NCBI GenBank assembly: GCA_963699525.1
Contig: CAVOUI010000005.1
Location: forward strand, 124,001 to 188,000
Origin: SG8-41 sp963699525
Lineage (GTDB): Bacteria > Pseudomonadota > Gammaproteobacteria > Burkholderiales > SG8-41
DNA: 64,000 bases
Reading direction: 5' to 3'
Made by a program: the position numbers and the translations under genes. Positions 35,106 to 45,858 of this stretch are shown here, piece after piece. The notes under the pieces are model-generated. The model did not search any database. It worked only from the letters and a program-made list of their open reading frames with translations, and was not told where the DNA came from. Every line of letters begins with the position of its first letter. The stretch's first letter is position 1.

Positions 35106-36478
35106 ATGAATGCAAAATTGCTCTATACAGCTCCGGTAGCCGGCCTGCTTGGCTTTTTCCTGTTCCAGACGGACATCGTTTCATCCCAGTCGTTTCGCGC
35201 GCGTGACCCGGGTGTGCGCGGCGGAGATGCCGGCGCGGGCGGGGCGATCGCCGGCCTGACCAAGAACCAGATGGACTTTTTTTTAGCGGGCAAGGAGGAG
35301 TTCGAAGAAGTGGAGGATGTCGAGGAAGGCCTCGGGCCGACGATGAACCTGGACAGTTGCGGCGGTTGCCATGCGCAGCCGGCCACGGTGGAACCAGTCC
35401 TAAGGTGAATCCTCAGGTAGCATTTGCCGGGGCGAACAACACCGTACCATCGTTCATCAAAGAAAACGGGCCGGTGCGCGAGGCGAGGTTCGTGAAGAAT
35501 CCTGACGGAACGCCGGACGGCGGTGTCCATGCGCTATTCACCATCACCGGGCGGGAGGGTACAGACGTTTCTCCTGGGCCATGCAGGCTCAGGCAGCCGG
35601 ACTTCGAAGGGGAGCTCAGGCGCAACAATGTGATCTTCCGCATCCCTACCCCGTTATTCGGCGCGGGCCTGATCGAGCAGATCCCGGACAGCGCGATCCT
35701 CGCCAATCAGGCCGCCTATGCGACGCAAAAGCGGTCCCTTGGAATACGCGGGCGGGCCAATTTCGCGGTTTCCGGTCGAACCATTTCCGGCCAGACGAAC
35801 AACAACGGCAACGACGGCACCATAGCCCGATTCGGCTGGAAGGCGCAGAACAAGTCGCTGCTGCTGTTCTCCGGCGAGGCCTACAACGTGGAGATGGGCA
35901 TCACGAGCGAGCTGTTCCAGACGGAGCGCGATGAAACACCTTCCTGCCAGTTCGCGAAGGTTCCCAACACCGTCACCGATACAGAGGCCAGTGAACTGCT
36001 CGAGGCGATCAGCGCGATCGAGAAATTCGCCTTCTTCCAGCGCTTCCTCGCGCCGCCGGTGCAATCTCCCGACACGCCGGGTGGTTCGCAATCCATCGTC
36101 CGGGGCCGCACCTACTTCACCTCCATCGGCTGCGCGCTGTGCCACACGCCCACGATGCAGACGGGCAACTCCACGGTTGAGGCCCTGCGCAATCGGAACG
36201 TCAATCTCTACTCCGACCTGCTGGTGCATGACATGGGCGACGGATTGGCCGACGGCGTCAGCCAGGGCCAAGCGGGCCCGAGAGAGTTTCGCAGCGCGCC
36301 GCTGTGGGGCCTCGGACAGAGGATCTTCTTCCTGCACGACGGAAGGACCAGGAACCTGGACCAAGCGATTCAGGAGCATGCGAGCACCGGCTCGGAAGCG
36401 AACGGGGTTATCAGGAACTACAACAACCTCAGGGAGAGTCAGCAGCAGGACCTCCTCAACTTCCTGCGCTCGCTGTAG
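35106..36478 (+). pseudogene. Di-haem oxidoreductase (DHOR/DUF1111) c-type cytochrome, one frameshift
   Basis: Corrected length about 458 aa. N-terminal hydrophobic signal (about 5-25, APVAGLLGFFLFQ). Two haem-binding motifs: CGGCH at residues 85-89 and CALCH at about 343-347 in YFTSIGCALCHTP. The middle GLIEQIPDSAILAN and the end FFLHDGRTRNLDQAIQEH are typical of putative thiol oxidoreductases/peroxidases of the DHOR family. The frame breaks at 35387-35388 just after the first haem motif: GG should be GGG (QPATGGTSPKVNPQ). The start ATG 35106 follows GGGAG. The electron partner is unknown. Confidence 0.85.
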
Positions 36479-36526
36479 CAGCAAGGCAGCGGCCCACCGG
36501 CCGAGTCGGTCGGCTCTTCGTGTCAC

Positions 36527-36557
36527 GCGCCCGTTCCGGCCGGTCCGGAACGGGCGC
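36527..36557. terminator. Strong hairpin between the cytochrome and the oxidoreductase gene
   Basis: A perfect 13-bp stem GCGCCCGTTCCGG/CCGGAACGGGCGC with 5-nt loop, 49 bp after the cytochrome stop. It lacks a T tract, so it may be a Rho-independent-like pause/3'-end stabiliser rather than a classic terminator. Confidence 0.5.
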
Positions 36558-36653
36558 GGCGGCGTACCGTGCGCCTCGCGGGTCCACGCGGTGAAACCGG
36601 AAAGGTGCTCCGTGCTATCGTTGCGGCCTCGAACGCGAACGAGGGAGAACGAC

Positions 36654-37631
36654 ATGTTGAACGCCGCGATTTACGGGATGGGGCGGTGGGGCGGCCGCCT
36701 GACGGAGTCGGTGCAGGGAAGCAGCAAGATCAAGATCGTGAAAGGGATCTCCCGCGATCCGGAGAAGCACAAGGAGTTCTCGCAAAAGACCGGCATCAAG
36801 GTCGTTTCGTCCTACGGGCGTGTTCTGAAGGATCCGGAGATCGGCGCCGTCATCCTCGCGACGCCGCATTCGCTGCACGTGAAGCAGATCCAGCAGGCGG
36901 CGAAGGCGGGCAAGCACGTATTCTGTGAGAAGCCGCTGACGTTGACGCGCAAGACCGCCGAGAAGGCGGTCGAGGCGTGCCGGGCGGCAGGCGTGACGCT
37001 CTCCATCGGCTTCAACCGCCGCCACGCCCCGTCCTTCGTCGAGATGATGAGCCGCATCCGCGCGGGCGCGATCGGCGACGTGCTGCACGTCGAGGCGACG
37101 CACTCGGGACCGACGGGCTACAGCCTGGAGCCGACGAGCTGGCGCTCGACCCGGGCGGAAGCGCCGGCCGGCGGGATGACGGCGCGCGGCATCCACACGC
37201 TGGACGGCATGATCCAGATCGCGGGACCGGTCGCGAGCGTCTACGCGTTCAGCGACAAGCGCAAGCTTCCGGCCGGGATCGACATGGACGACACCACGTC
37301 CATGCTGTTGAGGTTCGCGGGCGGCGCGACCGGGTCGTTGAGCACCGTGTTCGTCACCGCCGACCTCTACCGCATGCACGTCTTCGGGTCGAAAGGCTGG
37401 ATCGAGATGCGCGGCGACACCGAGCTCATCCTGCGCGGGCTGCAGGGCCAGCCGGAGCGCGTGGCGCTTCAGGCAGTGGACAAGGAAAGAGCCGAGCTCG
37501 AAGCGTTCGCCGACGCTGTCGCGGAGAAGAAGAACTTCGTCGTGCCCCCCGAGGAGGCGGTCAACGGCGTCGCGGTGCTCGAGGCGATCGAGGTCTCGGC
37601 GAGAAAGGGCAAGCCCGTCAAGATTCAGTAA
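36654..37631 (+). CDS. Gfo/Idh/MocA-family NAD(P)-dependent oxidoreductase
   Basis: 325 aa. Rossmann domain with AAIYGMGRWGGRL (GxGxxG-like), then DPEIGAVILATPHSLHVKQ and HVFCEKPLTLT with the conserved EKP Lys. C-terminal beta-sheet domain contains GGMTARGIHTLDGMIQ with the catalytic-type His. Family members oxidise sugars or cyclitols or reduce imines; the substrate is unknown. GAGGGAG at 36641-36647 supports ATG 36654. It is convergent with the following gene (10-bp gap). Confidence 0.88.
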   Translation: MLNAAIYGMGRWGGRLTESVQGSSKIKIVKGISRDPEKHKEFSQKTGIKVVSSYGRVLKDPEIGAVILATPHSLHVKQIQQAAKAGKHVFCEKPLTLTRKTAEKAVEACRAAGVTLSIGFNRRHAPSFVEMMSRIRAGAIGDVLHVEATHSGPTGYSLEPTSWRSTRAEAPAGGMTARGIHTLDGMIQIAGPVASVYAFSDKRKLPAGIDMDDTTSMLLRFAGGATGSLSTVFVTADLYRMHVFGSKGWIEMRGDTELILRGLQGQPERVALQAVDKERAELEAFADAVAEKKNFVVPPEEAVNGVAVLEAIEVSARKGKPVKIQ

Positions 37632-37641
37632 TCCGGCGGCA

Positions 37642-38563
37642 CTAGCCCTGGTTCAGGACCTCCTGGACTTTCGCCTCCGGCACCTTGATCCGCACTCCCG
37701 CGCGCTCCTCCTGCAGCAGCATGAAGATGCGCGAGTCGCGCTTGGACCAGCCCTCGCGGTTCATCGCCTCCGTCATCTCCTGCAGCACCGTGTTCGCGAT
37801 CTTCATCGGGACGCGGAATTCGCGGCCGACTTCGGTCGCGAGCGTCACGTCCTTGTGGGCGAGCTCGAGCGCGAACGCGGGCGGGATCGAACTGCCCGAC
37901 CAGGAACTGCTCGGCGAGGCGGTCGAACGAGCGCCTGCGGCCAAACGCGCCCTGGCGCACCGCCGCCCACAGCGCGAGCGGCTCCACCCCGGCCTTCACC
38001 CCCATCGTGAATACCTCGGCGAGCGCGGCGAGGATCGCGTAGCCGGCGCAGTTGTGCACCAGCTTCGCGACGGTGCCGGCGCCGATGGGGCCGATATGAA
38101 TCGCCTGGTCGCCGATGGCGTCGAGCACCTTCTTGTGCTTGTCGAACGCGGCGCGGTCGCCGCTCACCCACAGCGCGAGCTTGCCGCTCTTCGCGCCGGA
38201 CGGGCCGCCGGAGACCGGTGCATCGAGCATCGCGATGCCCTTCTGGGCAAAGCGCTCCGCGAGTTTCCGCACCACGGTGGGGGAATTCGTCGAGAGGTCG
38301 AACCATGCCGTGCCCTTGCGCATGCCGGCGAGCAGCTCCTCAGCCACCGCCTGCACTTCCTTCGGGCCCGGCAGCGACGTGAACACCACGTCCGCCGCCG
38401 CGGCCACCTCGCGCGCGGAATTCGCCCACGTGCAGCCTGCCTTCAGATGCGGTGCCGCCGCCGCCTCCCGCATGTCGTTGACGACCACGTCATAGCCTGC
38501 CTTGCGCACGTTCAGCGCCATGCTGGCGCCCATGGTACCGATGCCGATGAAGCCGACTTTCAT
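37642..38563 (-). pseudogene. 3-hydroxyisobutyrate dehydrogenase-family protein, one frameshift
   Basis: Corrected length about 306 aa. MKVGFIGIGTMGASMALN is the NAD-binding GxGxxG motif, FDLSTNSPTVVRKLAE and LDAPVSGGPSGAKSG are the substrate-binding loop, and GPIGAGTVAKLVHN contains the catalytic Lys. The frame breaks at 37883-37885 (GGG for GG): GQFDP then PAFALELAHKDVTLA. The family oxidises beta-hydroxyacids (3-hydroxyisobutyrate, tartronate semialdehyde, glyoxylate reduction). Confidence 0.87.
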
Positions 38564-38604
38564 TGTTTCCCCTTTTCGTCGAATTGCGTGGTGAGTGCGG
38601 TCGC

Positions 38605-39768
38605 TTATCGCGCTGTTGCAGCGGCAGCGAAGCCGCGCTCGAGATCCGCGATGAGGTCATCCGGGTCTTCGAGCCCGATATGCAGCCGGATCGTGGGGCC
38701 GCCGGGGTCCCACTTCGTCGCGGTGCGGTGCTGTGCGATCAGGGCGACGATGGCGAGGCTCTCGAAGCCGCCCCAGCTCGAGCCGATCCCGAAGAATTCC
38801 AGTGCGTTGATGAACGCGGAGGCCCCGCGCTCGCTCCCCGCCAGCACGAAGGAGAAGAGCGACGCCGCGCCCGAGAAGTCGCGCTTCCACAAGGCGTGCC
38901 CGGGATCGCCCTCCAGCGCGGGGTAAAGAACGCGTCTCACCTGCTGGTGCGTCTGCAGCCAGCGCGCGACCTTCAGGGCGTTCGCCATCTGCTGCTTCAT
39001 GCGCACGCCGATCGTGCGGAAGCCGCGCAGCGCGAGGTAGCAGTCGTCGGGGCTGACGCCGTAGCCGTAGTCGGCGACGGCGCGTCGCACCGCGAGCCAG
39101 TGCTGCTCGTTGGTGACGACGACGCCCATCAACACATCCGAATGCCCGGCGATGTACTTGGTCGCGGCGTGGATCGAGACGTCCACGCCTTTCTCGAAGG
39201 AGCGGAAGAAATACGGGGTGCCCCACGTCGTGTCGGCAAGCACCGGGATCCCGCGCGCGTGCGCGGCGGCGGCGATCGCCGGGATGTCCTGCATCTCGAA
39301 GGTGAGCGAGCCGGGCGCCTCGCAGAACACGACCCGCGTGTTCGTCCGGATGAGTTGGGTGATGCCCGCCCCGATCAGCGGATCGTAGTACTCGACCTGG
39401 ATCCCGTTGGGCTGCAGGCGCCGGTCGCAGAACGTGCGGGTGGGGGAATACACCGAATCGGGCAGGAGCAGGTGGTCGCCGGCCTTGAGAAAGGCCCAAA
39501 GCGACACGGCGAGAGCGGCGAGACCTGAGGGCAGCGCCACCGCGGCATGTCCCCCCTCCATCTGCGCGACCGCTTCTTCCAGCGCGAAAGTCGTGGGCGT
39601 TCCCGACAGGCCGTAGCGGACCTTCTTGTAATCGTCGCCGCCGCGCGCCTCGTAGGTCTCGCGGTCGGGGAAGATCACGGTCGAGGTGCGGAAGACCGGC
39701 GTATTGACCATGCCCTGGTAGCGGGCGGGGTCGCGCCCGGTGCGGGCGAGGAGGGTATCTTTTTTCAT
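38605..39768 (-). CDS. metC: Cystathionine beta-lyase-type PLP enzyme
   Basis: 387 aa Cys/Met-metabolism PLP enzyme. NTPVFRTSTVIFPD and RYGLSGTPTTFALEEAVA are N-terminal motifs, ALPSGLAALAVSLWAFLKAGDHLLLPDSVYSPTRTFC positions the PLP phosphate and stacking Tyr, and SIHAATKYIAGHSDVLMG carries the PLP Lys. The end GSSWGGFESLA matches bacterial MetC, which cleaves cystathionine to homocysteine, pyruvate and ammonia. It is divergent from the molybdenum hydroxylase operon. Confidence 0.88.
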   Translation of the reverse strand: MKKDTLLARTGRDPARYQGMVNTPVFRTSTVIFPDRETYEARGGDDYKKVRYGLSGTPTTFALEEAVAQMEGGHAAVALPSGLAALAVSLWAFLKAGDHLLLPDSVYSPTRTFCDRRLQPNGIQVEYYDPLIGAGITQLIRTNTRVVFCEAPGSLTFEMQDIPAIAAAAHARGIPVLADTTWGTPYFFRSFEKGVDVSIHAATKYIAGHSDVLMGVVVTNEQHWLAVRRAVADYGYGVSPDDCYLALRGFRTIGVRMKQQMANALKVARWLQTHQQVRRVLYPALEGDPGHALWKRDFSGAASLFSFVLAGSERGASAFINALEFFGIGSSWGGFESLAIVALIAQHRTATKWDPGGPTIRLHIGLEDPDDLIADLERGFAAAATAR

Positions 39769-39873
39769 GGGATGCGGGGATCGGCGGGAGACGGTTCAAT
39801 TGTGCGGCGCGCACCCGGCCGGTGCAATATATGGACTCGCGGATTTGCTGGCGGGCGCCGTATGCCGGATAAT

Positions 39874-39912
39874 CTGCGCCCTGAGCCCTGCGCGCAAGGC
39901 GCAGGGCTTTTA
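39874..39912 (+). promoter_or_regulatory. Terminator/attenuator-like element upstream of the molybdenum hydroxylase operon
   Basis: Perfect 10-bp hairpin AGCCCTGCGC-gcaag-GCGCAGGGCT (39884-39908) followed by TTTTA, 35 bp before the first operon start. CTGCGCC (39874-39880) can instead pair with GGCGCAG (39898-39904), which is exclusive with the terminator stem. No gene on the plus strand ends upstream, as metC runs the other way. Transcription attenuation of the operon is therefore possible; it could also be a stray bidirectional structure. Confidence 0.45.
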
Positions 39913-39947
39913 GTTCCAACAAACGGACTCTCCCGGAAGGCTCGATC

Positions 39948-42233
39948 GTGGATACGCACGCGTCGCATCATGGCGGCAGAGTCGAGGATCCGCGCCTCGT
40001 CACCGGCGCCGGCAAATACGCCGCCGACTGGAGCCTGCCCGGCCAGCTCTACGCCGCGTTCGTGCGCTCGGACCGCGCCCATGCCGAGATCGTGTCGGTG
40101 GACACCGGGAAGGCGGCACGGCACCCGGGGGTGAAGCGCGTCTACACCGGCGCGGACGCGATCGCCGCCGGCTACACCAAGTACTTCGTGATCGTGAGCT
40201 ATCCCGGCCGCGGCGGAAAGCACATCATCAAGCCGCCTCGCCCGATGCTGGCGGCACGCAAGGTGCGCCACGTCGGCGACGCGGTGGCGATGGTCGTCGC
40301 GGACACGCCGCTGGCGGCGCAGGATGCGGCCGAGCTCGTCGAGGTCGAGTATCGCGACCTCCCCGCGGTGGTGTCGGCGGAGGACGCGCTCGCGCCGGGC
40401 GCGCCGCAATTGCACGAGGAGGCGCCGGGCAATCTTTCCTTCGATTACGAAGCCGGCAACGAGGAAGCGGTAAAGGAGGCGTTTGCCCGGGCCGCGCACG
40501 TGACCCGGGCCAAGCTCCAGGTCACGCGGGTCGCGCCCAACCCCATGGAGCTGCGCGGGTGCACGGTGCGCTACGACGCCAAGGACGGCACCTATCACGT
40601 CCACGTCTGCATCCAGGGCATCAACATGATGCGCAAGCAGCTCGCCGCGATCACGGACGTGCCGGAAGAGAAGATCGTCGTGCACGCGCAGGACATCGGC
40701 GGCAGCTTCGGCCAGAGAAGCGCCGCCTATCCCGAGTACTGCATGCAGATGCTGGCGGCGAAGGAGCTCGGGCGCCCGGTGCGGTGGATCTCCACGCGCT
40801 CGGAGGGCTTCATGAGCGACACCCACGGGCGCGACAACACCGTCGCGGGCGAGCTCGCGCTCGACGGCGACGGACGGTTTCTCGCGCTGAAGATCGACTG
40901 GATCGCGGACATGGGGGGCTACCTCTCGGCGACCGGCTCGGCGAGCCACACGCGCAACCCCGCCACGTGCATGACCGGCGTCTACCGCATTCCGGCGCTC
41001 TACGGGCGCTTCCGGCTCGCGTTCACCAACACGGTGCCGGTCGCGGCCTATCGCGGCGCCGGCCGTCCCGACATGGCGTACGTGATCGAGCGCCTGGTGA
41101 ACCAGGCCGCCTGGGAGCTGAAGATCGAACCGGCGGAGCTGCGGCGCCGCAATTTCATTCCAAAGGAGGCGTTCCCGTACAAGACGCCCACCGGCTCGAC
41201 CTACGAGGCGACCGATCTCCACAACGTGCTCGAACGTGCGCTCGAGTTCGCCGACTGGAAGGGGTTTCCCGCGCGGCGCCGCAAGTCCGAGCAGGCGGGG
41301 AAGCTCCGCGGCCTTGGCATCGCCACCGTCATCGAAAATACGGGGGCAGGGCTGTTTCCAAAGGACCAGGTCGAAATCGAGGCCACGCCCTCCGGAGAGG
41401 TCCACGTCTATACGGTGTCGCAATCGCAGGGGCAGGGCCACGAAACCACCTTCGGGATGATCGTGGCGGACGCGCTGGGCATCCCGCTCGAGAAGGTACG
41501 CATCAAGCAGGGCGTGAAGCCCCTCATCGGCAACCACACGGGCGGCTCGCGCTCCACGGCGGGCGCCGGGAGCGCGTGCAAGCTCGCGGCGCTCAAGCTC
41601 ATCGAGCAGGCCCGCTCGCTCGCCGCGGAAAGGCTCGAGGTCGAGCCCTCGCAGGTGGAGTATTCGAAGGGCGTGTTCCAGGTGCGCGGCGCGAAGAAGA
41701 AGATCGGATTGTTCGAGCTTGCCGCCGGGAAGCCGATCAACGTGATGGCGGAGGGCACTTTCGGCTCGACCTTCCCCAACGGCTGCCACATCACCGAGGT
41801 GGAGATCGATCCGGCCACCGGCGTCCCGCGCATCGTGGCCTACAACGCCGTGGACGACTGCGGCAACGTCATCAACCACACGGTGGTCGAGGGCCAGGTG
41901 CACGGCGCGGTGACGCAGGGCGCCGGCCAGATCTTCGGCGAGCAGGTGGTCTACGACCGCCAGACCGGGCAGCTCATGACCGGCAGCTTCATGGACTACT
42001 GCATGCCGCGCGCGGGGATGGTGCCGGGCATACGCATGCAGGACGCCCCGGTGCCGAGCGTCAACAACACCCTTGGAGTGAAGGGCGTAGGCGAATCGGG
42101 CTGCACCGCCTCGATACCGTCGCTGGCCAACGCAGTGATGGATGCGCTGCGGCCGCTCGGCGTCGCGCACCTCGACATGCCGATGACGCCGGCAAAGCTG
42201 TGGCACGCGATCCATTCCGCGAAGAAGCCATGA
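39948..42233 (+). CDS. Molybdenum hydroxylase large subunit 1 (xanthine dehydrogenase/CoxL family)
   Basis: 761 aa Mo-pterin-binding subunit. N-terminal a/b-hammerhead domain (RVEDPRLVTGAGKYAADWSLPGQLYAAFVRS), then Mo-binding domains with AQDIGGSFGQRS, AAYRGAGRPDMAYVIERL and the C-terminal GVKGVGESGC with the catalytic Glu. The AYRGAGR loop marks the aldehyde/N-heterocycle oxidase-like (form II) group, not the CO-oxidising AYRCSFR type. The substrate is unknown. GTG start at 39948 after a GGAAGG. It overlaps subunit copy 2 by ATGA. Confidence 0.92.
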   Translation: MDTHASHHGGRVEDPRLVTGAGKYAADWSLPGQLYAAFVRSDRAHAEIVSVDTGKAARHPGVKRVYTGADAIAAGYTKYFVIVSYPGRGGKHIIKPPRPMLAARKVRHVGDAVAMVVADTPLAAQDAAELVEVEYRDLPAVVSAEDALAPGAPQLHEEAPGNLSFDYEAGNEEAVKEAFARAAHVTRAKLQVTRVAPNPMELRGCTVRYDAKDGTYHVHVCIQGINMMRKQLAAITDVPEEKIVVHAQDIGGSFGQRSAAYPEYCMQMLAAKELGRPVRWISTRSEGFMSDTHGRDNTVAGELALDGDGRFLALKIDWIADMGGYLSATGSASHTRNPATCMTGVYRIPALYGRFRLAFTNTVPVAAYRGAGRPDMAYVIERLVNQAAWELKIEPAELRRRNFIPKEAFPYKTPTGSTYEATDLHNVLERALEFADWKGFPARRRKSEQAGKLRGLGIATVIENTGAGLFPKDQVEIEATPSGEVHVYTVSQSQGQGHETTFGMIVADALGIPLEKVRIKQGVKPLIGNHTGGSRSTAGAGSACKLAALKLIEQARSLAAERLEVEPSQVEYSKGVFQVRGAKKKIGLFELAAGKPINVMAEGTFGSTFPNGCHITEVEIDPATGVPRIVAYNAVDDCGNVINHTVVEGQVHGAVTQGAGQIFGEQVVYDRQTGQLMTGSFMDYCMPRAGMVPGIRMQDAPVPSVNNTLGVKGVGESGCTASIPSLANAVMDALRPLGVAHLDMPMTPAKLWHAIHSAKKP

Positions 42234-44537
42234 GCGCGAAGGCACACCACAATCACGGGCCGGTCGGCCGGGTCGAGGATGCGCGCCTCGTAACCGGGGC
42301 GGGCACGTTCGCTGCCGACTGGAGCCTTCCCGGACAGCTTCATGGCTTCTTCGTGCGCTCCGACCGGGCGCACGCGGAAATCCTTGCGGTCAACGTCGAG
42401 CCCGCAATAAAGCACCCGGGGGTCCGGGCGGTCATCACCGGGGCCGATGCCGTCCGCGCCGGCTACGTCAAGCCGATGCACACGCTGAACTTTCCCGGGA
42501 AGGGCGGCATGCAGACCCGGGCGCCCGAGCGGCCGGTGCTCGCGCACGGGCGCGTGAATTTCGTGGGCGAGGCGGTGGCGCTGGTGGTCGCGGATACGCT
42601 CGAGACTGCCCAGGACGCCTCCGAGCGTGTCGAAGTCGCCTATCGCGATCTCCCGGCGCTCATCTCGCCCGAGGAAGCACTTGCGCCGGGCGCGCCGCAA
42701 CTGTACGAGAACGTCCCAGGCAACCTCGCACTGGAGGTGGAGGTGGGTGACGCCGCCGCGGTCGCAGCGGCCTTTGCCCAGGCGGCGCACGTGACGCGCC
42801 TCAAGGTCGAGGTCTCCCGCGTCGCTCCCAATCCGATGGAGCCGCGCGCCTACATCGCGGCCTACGACGCGCGTGCCGACAGCTACACGCTGCACGTCTG
42901 CTGCCAGGGCATCACCACGCTGCGCCGGCACCTTTCCGTCTACACCGGGGTGCCGGAGGAGAAGCTGCATTTCGAGGTCGGCGACGTCGGCGGCGGTTTC
43001 GGCCAGCGCACGCCCGCGTACCCGGAGCACGGCGCGCTGATGCTCGCGGCCCGGAAAACCGGGCGGCCGGTGAGGTGGGTGTCGACGCGCGCCGAGGGCA
43101 TCGCGTGCGACACGCACGGCCGGGCCAACATCATCGACGGCGCGCTTGCGCTCGACCGCGAGGGCCGCTTTACCGCGATGCGGCTCGACTGGGTGAACGA
43201 CATGGGGGCCTACCTGTCGCCGGCCTCGATGGGCCACATCCGCAATACCTCGACCTGCATGACCGGGGTCTATCGCATTCCCGCGCTCTACGCCACCTAC
43301 CGGGTGGCGCTGACCAACACCAACCCGGTTTCGTCGTACCGGGGCGCCGGGCGTCCGGACATCGCCTATACCGTCGAGCGCCTGGTGAGCCAGGCGGCGG
43401 CCGAGCTGAAGATGGACGCCGCGGAGTTGCGCCGGCGCAATTTCATACCGCGCGACGCGTTCCCGTACAAGACCCCGACCGGCTCCACCTACGAGAACGC
43501 CGACCTGCCGGGGCTCCTCGAGCAGGCGCTGAAGCTCGCGGACTGGAAGGGCTACGCGACGCGCCGCGCGCGAACGGAGAAGGCGGGAAAGCTGCGCGGA
43601 ATCGGCATTGCAACGGTTATCGAGAACACTGGAGCAGGGCAGGCGCCCAAGGACGAGGTCGAGGTCGAGCTCGACGCCGCCGGCATCGTTACCGTCTACT
43701 CCGTTTCAAAGTCGCAGGGGCACGGGCACGAGACGACGCTTGCGATGATCGTGGCCGACGCGCTCGAGCTTCCGCTCGAGCGCGTGCAGGTGCGCCAGTG
43801 CGCGCTCGAAAAGCAGCACCTCGTTGGGGGCCACACGGGCGGCTCGCGCACGACCGTCGGCGCGGGAAGCGTGTGCCACCTCGCCGCGAAAAAGCTGATC
43901 GAGCACGGGCGGGCGGCGGCCGCCCTCGAGCTCGCGGTCGAGCCGTCGCAGGTCGACTACGCGAAGGGCGTCTACCGCTCTAAGGAATCGAAGCGCACCG
44001 TCAAGCTCGGAGACCTCGCGAAGATCGAAGCCGGTTTCGGTCGTCGCCGAGGGCAAGTTCGGCTCGACTTTTCCCAACGGCTGCCACATCGCCGAGGTCG
44101 AGATCGACCCCGGCACCGGGGTGGCCGAGATTGCCGCCTACGCCGCCGTGGACGACATCGGCAGGGTGATCAATCATGCGGTCGTCGAGGGCCAGCTCCA
44201 CGGCGGCGTCGCGATGGGAGCGGGGCAGGTGCTGGGCGAGAAAGTAGTTTACGATCGCGGCTCGGGACAGCTCCTGACCGGCAGCTTCATGGATTACTAC
44301 ATGCCGCGCGCCGGGCTGTTGCCTCCCATCCGGGGCGCCGAGCATCCGACGCCGAGCACGGTCAGCCCGTTGGGCGTCAAGGGCGTGGGCGAATCGGGCT
44401 GCACCGGGTCGCTGCCCGCGGTCGCCAATGCGGTGATGGACGCGCTCGCGCCGCTGGGCATCGGGCACCTCGACATGCCGTTGACGCCCGCCAAGCTCTG
44501 GCACGCAATGCACGCTGCAAGAAAGGGGAATGACTGA
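42230..44537 (+). pseudogene. Molybdenum hydroxylase large subunit 2 (tandem paralogue), one frameshift
   Basis: Corrected length about 768 aa. It is a clear tandem duplicate of the preceding gene, with the same order of motifs: GRVEDARLVTGAGTFAADW, VGDVGGGFGQRTPAYPEH, SSYRGAGRPDIAYTVERL and GVKGVGESGCTGS. The SSYRGAGR loop differs slightly from copy 1 (Ala to Ser). The frame breaks at 44035-44037 (TTT for TT): AKIEAGS then VVAEGKFGSTFPNGCH. Whether the two large subunits form alternative enzymes with shared small subunits or one heteromer is not visible. Confidence 0.9.
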
Positions 44538-45340
44538 TGTATGCACTGAATTACGTCAAGGCGAAATCGGTCAAGGAAGCGGCCGCCTATCTCGCCAAGA
44601 ATCCGGAGGCGAAGCTGCTCGCGGGCGGCATGACGCTGATCCCGACGCTCAAGGCAAGACTGGCCCACCCTACGCATGTCGTGGACATCGCGGGACTTCC
44701 CGAGCTGCGCGGAATCGCGGTGAAGGGCGGCAAGCTCGTCATCGGCGCCGGGTCGAAGCACCACGACGTTGCCACGTCATCGGTCGTCAGGAAGGCGATC
44801 CCGGCGCTCGCCGGCCTCGCCGCCGAGATCGGCGATCCCCAGGTGCGCAACCGCGGCACCCTCGGCGGGTCGCTTGCGAACAACGATCCCGCCGCGGACT
44901 ATCCCGCCGCGGTGCTCGGCCTCGGCGCGACGGTGGTCACCACGAAGCGCTCGATTGCCGCGGACGATTACTTCCAGGGGCTGTTCGCGACCGCGCTGGA
45001 AGCGGGCGAGGTCGTCGTGCGCGTGGAGTTCCCGCTGCCCAAGCGCGCGGCCTACTCCAAGTTCCACCACCCCGCGTCGGGCTACGCGATGGCGGGCGTG
45101 TTCGTCGCGCAGACGGCGGGCGGCGTGCGCGTGGCGGTCACCGGCGCGGGCCCGGGCGTGTTCCGCTGGACGGCCGCGGAAGCCGCGCTCGCGAAGTCCT
45201 TCAAGCCCGCCGCGCTCGAGGGGCTCCCGCTCGACGCCAGCGGGCTCAACAACGACATCCACGCCGACCGCGAGTACCGCGCCAACCTGGTGCGGGTGAT
45301 GGCGAAGCGCGCGCTGGAAAAGCTCGCAGGCAGGAAGTAA
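44537..45340 (+). CDS. Molybdenum hydroxylase FAD-binding subunit (CoxM family)
   Basis: 267 aa. The FAD-binding PCMH domain shows AKLLAGGMTLIPTLKARL (pyrophosphate loop) and IGDPQVRNRGTLGGSLANNDPAADYPAAV, the two conserved FAD-contact segments. The CO dehydrogenase flavoprotein C-terminal domain follows. It passes electrons from the 2Fe-2S subunit to an acceptor. It starts within 1 bp of the large-subunit stop and is 41 bp from the 2Fe-2S gene; the spacer holds a degenerate GAACGCAGA-type repeat. Confidence 0.93.
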   Translation: MYALNYVKAKSVKEAAAYLAKNPEAKLLAGGMTLIPTLKARLAHPTHVVDIAGLPELRGIAVKGGKLVIGAGSKHHDVATSSVVRKAIPALAGLAAEIGDPQVRNRGTLGGSLANNDPAADYPAAVLGLGATVVTTKRSIAADDYFQGLFATALEAGEVVVRVEFPLPKRAAYSKFHHPASGYAMAGVFVAQTAGGVRVAVTGAGPGVFRWTAAEAALAKSFKPAALEGLPLDASGLNNDIHADREYRANLVRVMAKRALEKLAGRK

Positions 45341-45381
45341 CAGGCAACGGCAGATGAACGCAGAACCACGCGGATAACGAT

Positions 45382-45858
<477 letters not shown>

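Noticed and set aside
35273..35285. A run of eight T in the di-haem oxidoreductase gene as a frameshift site
   Set aside because: The reading frame across the run is consistent with the family on both sides; the actual break is at 35387.
39765..42245. An 826-codon open frame on the minus strand opposite the molybdenum hydroxylase
   Set aside because: Composition (Arg, His, Ala-rich) and lack of motifs mark it as a shadow of the 761-aa gene on the plus strand.
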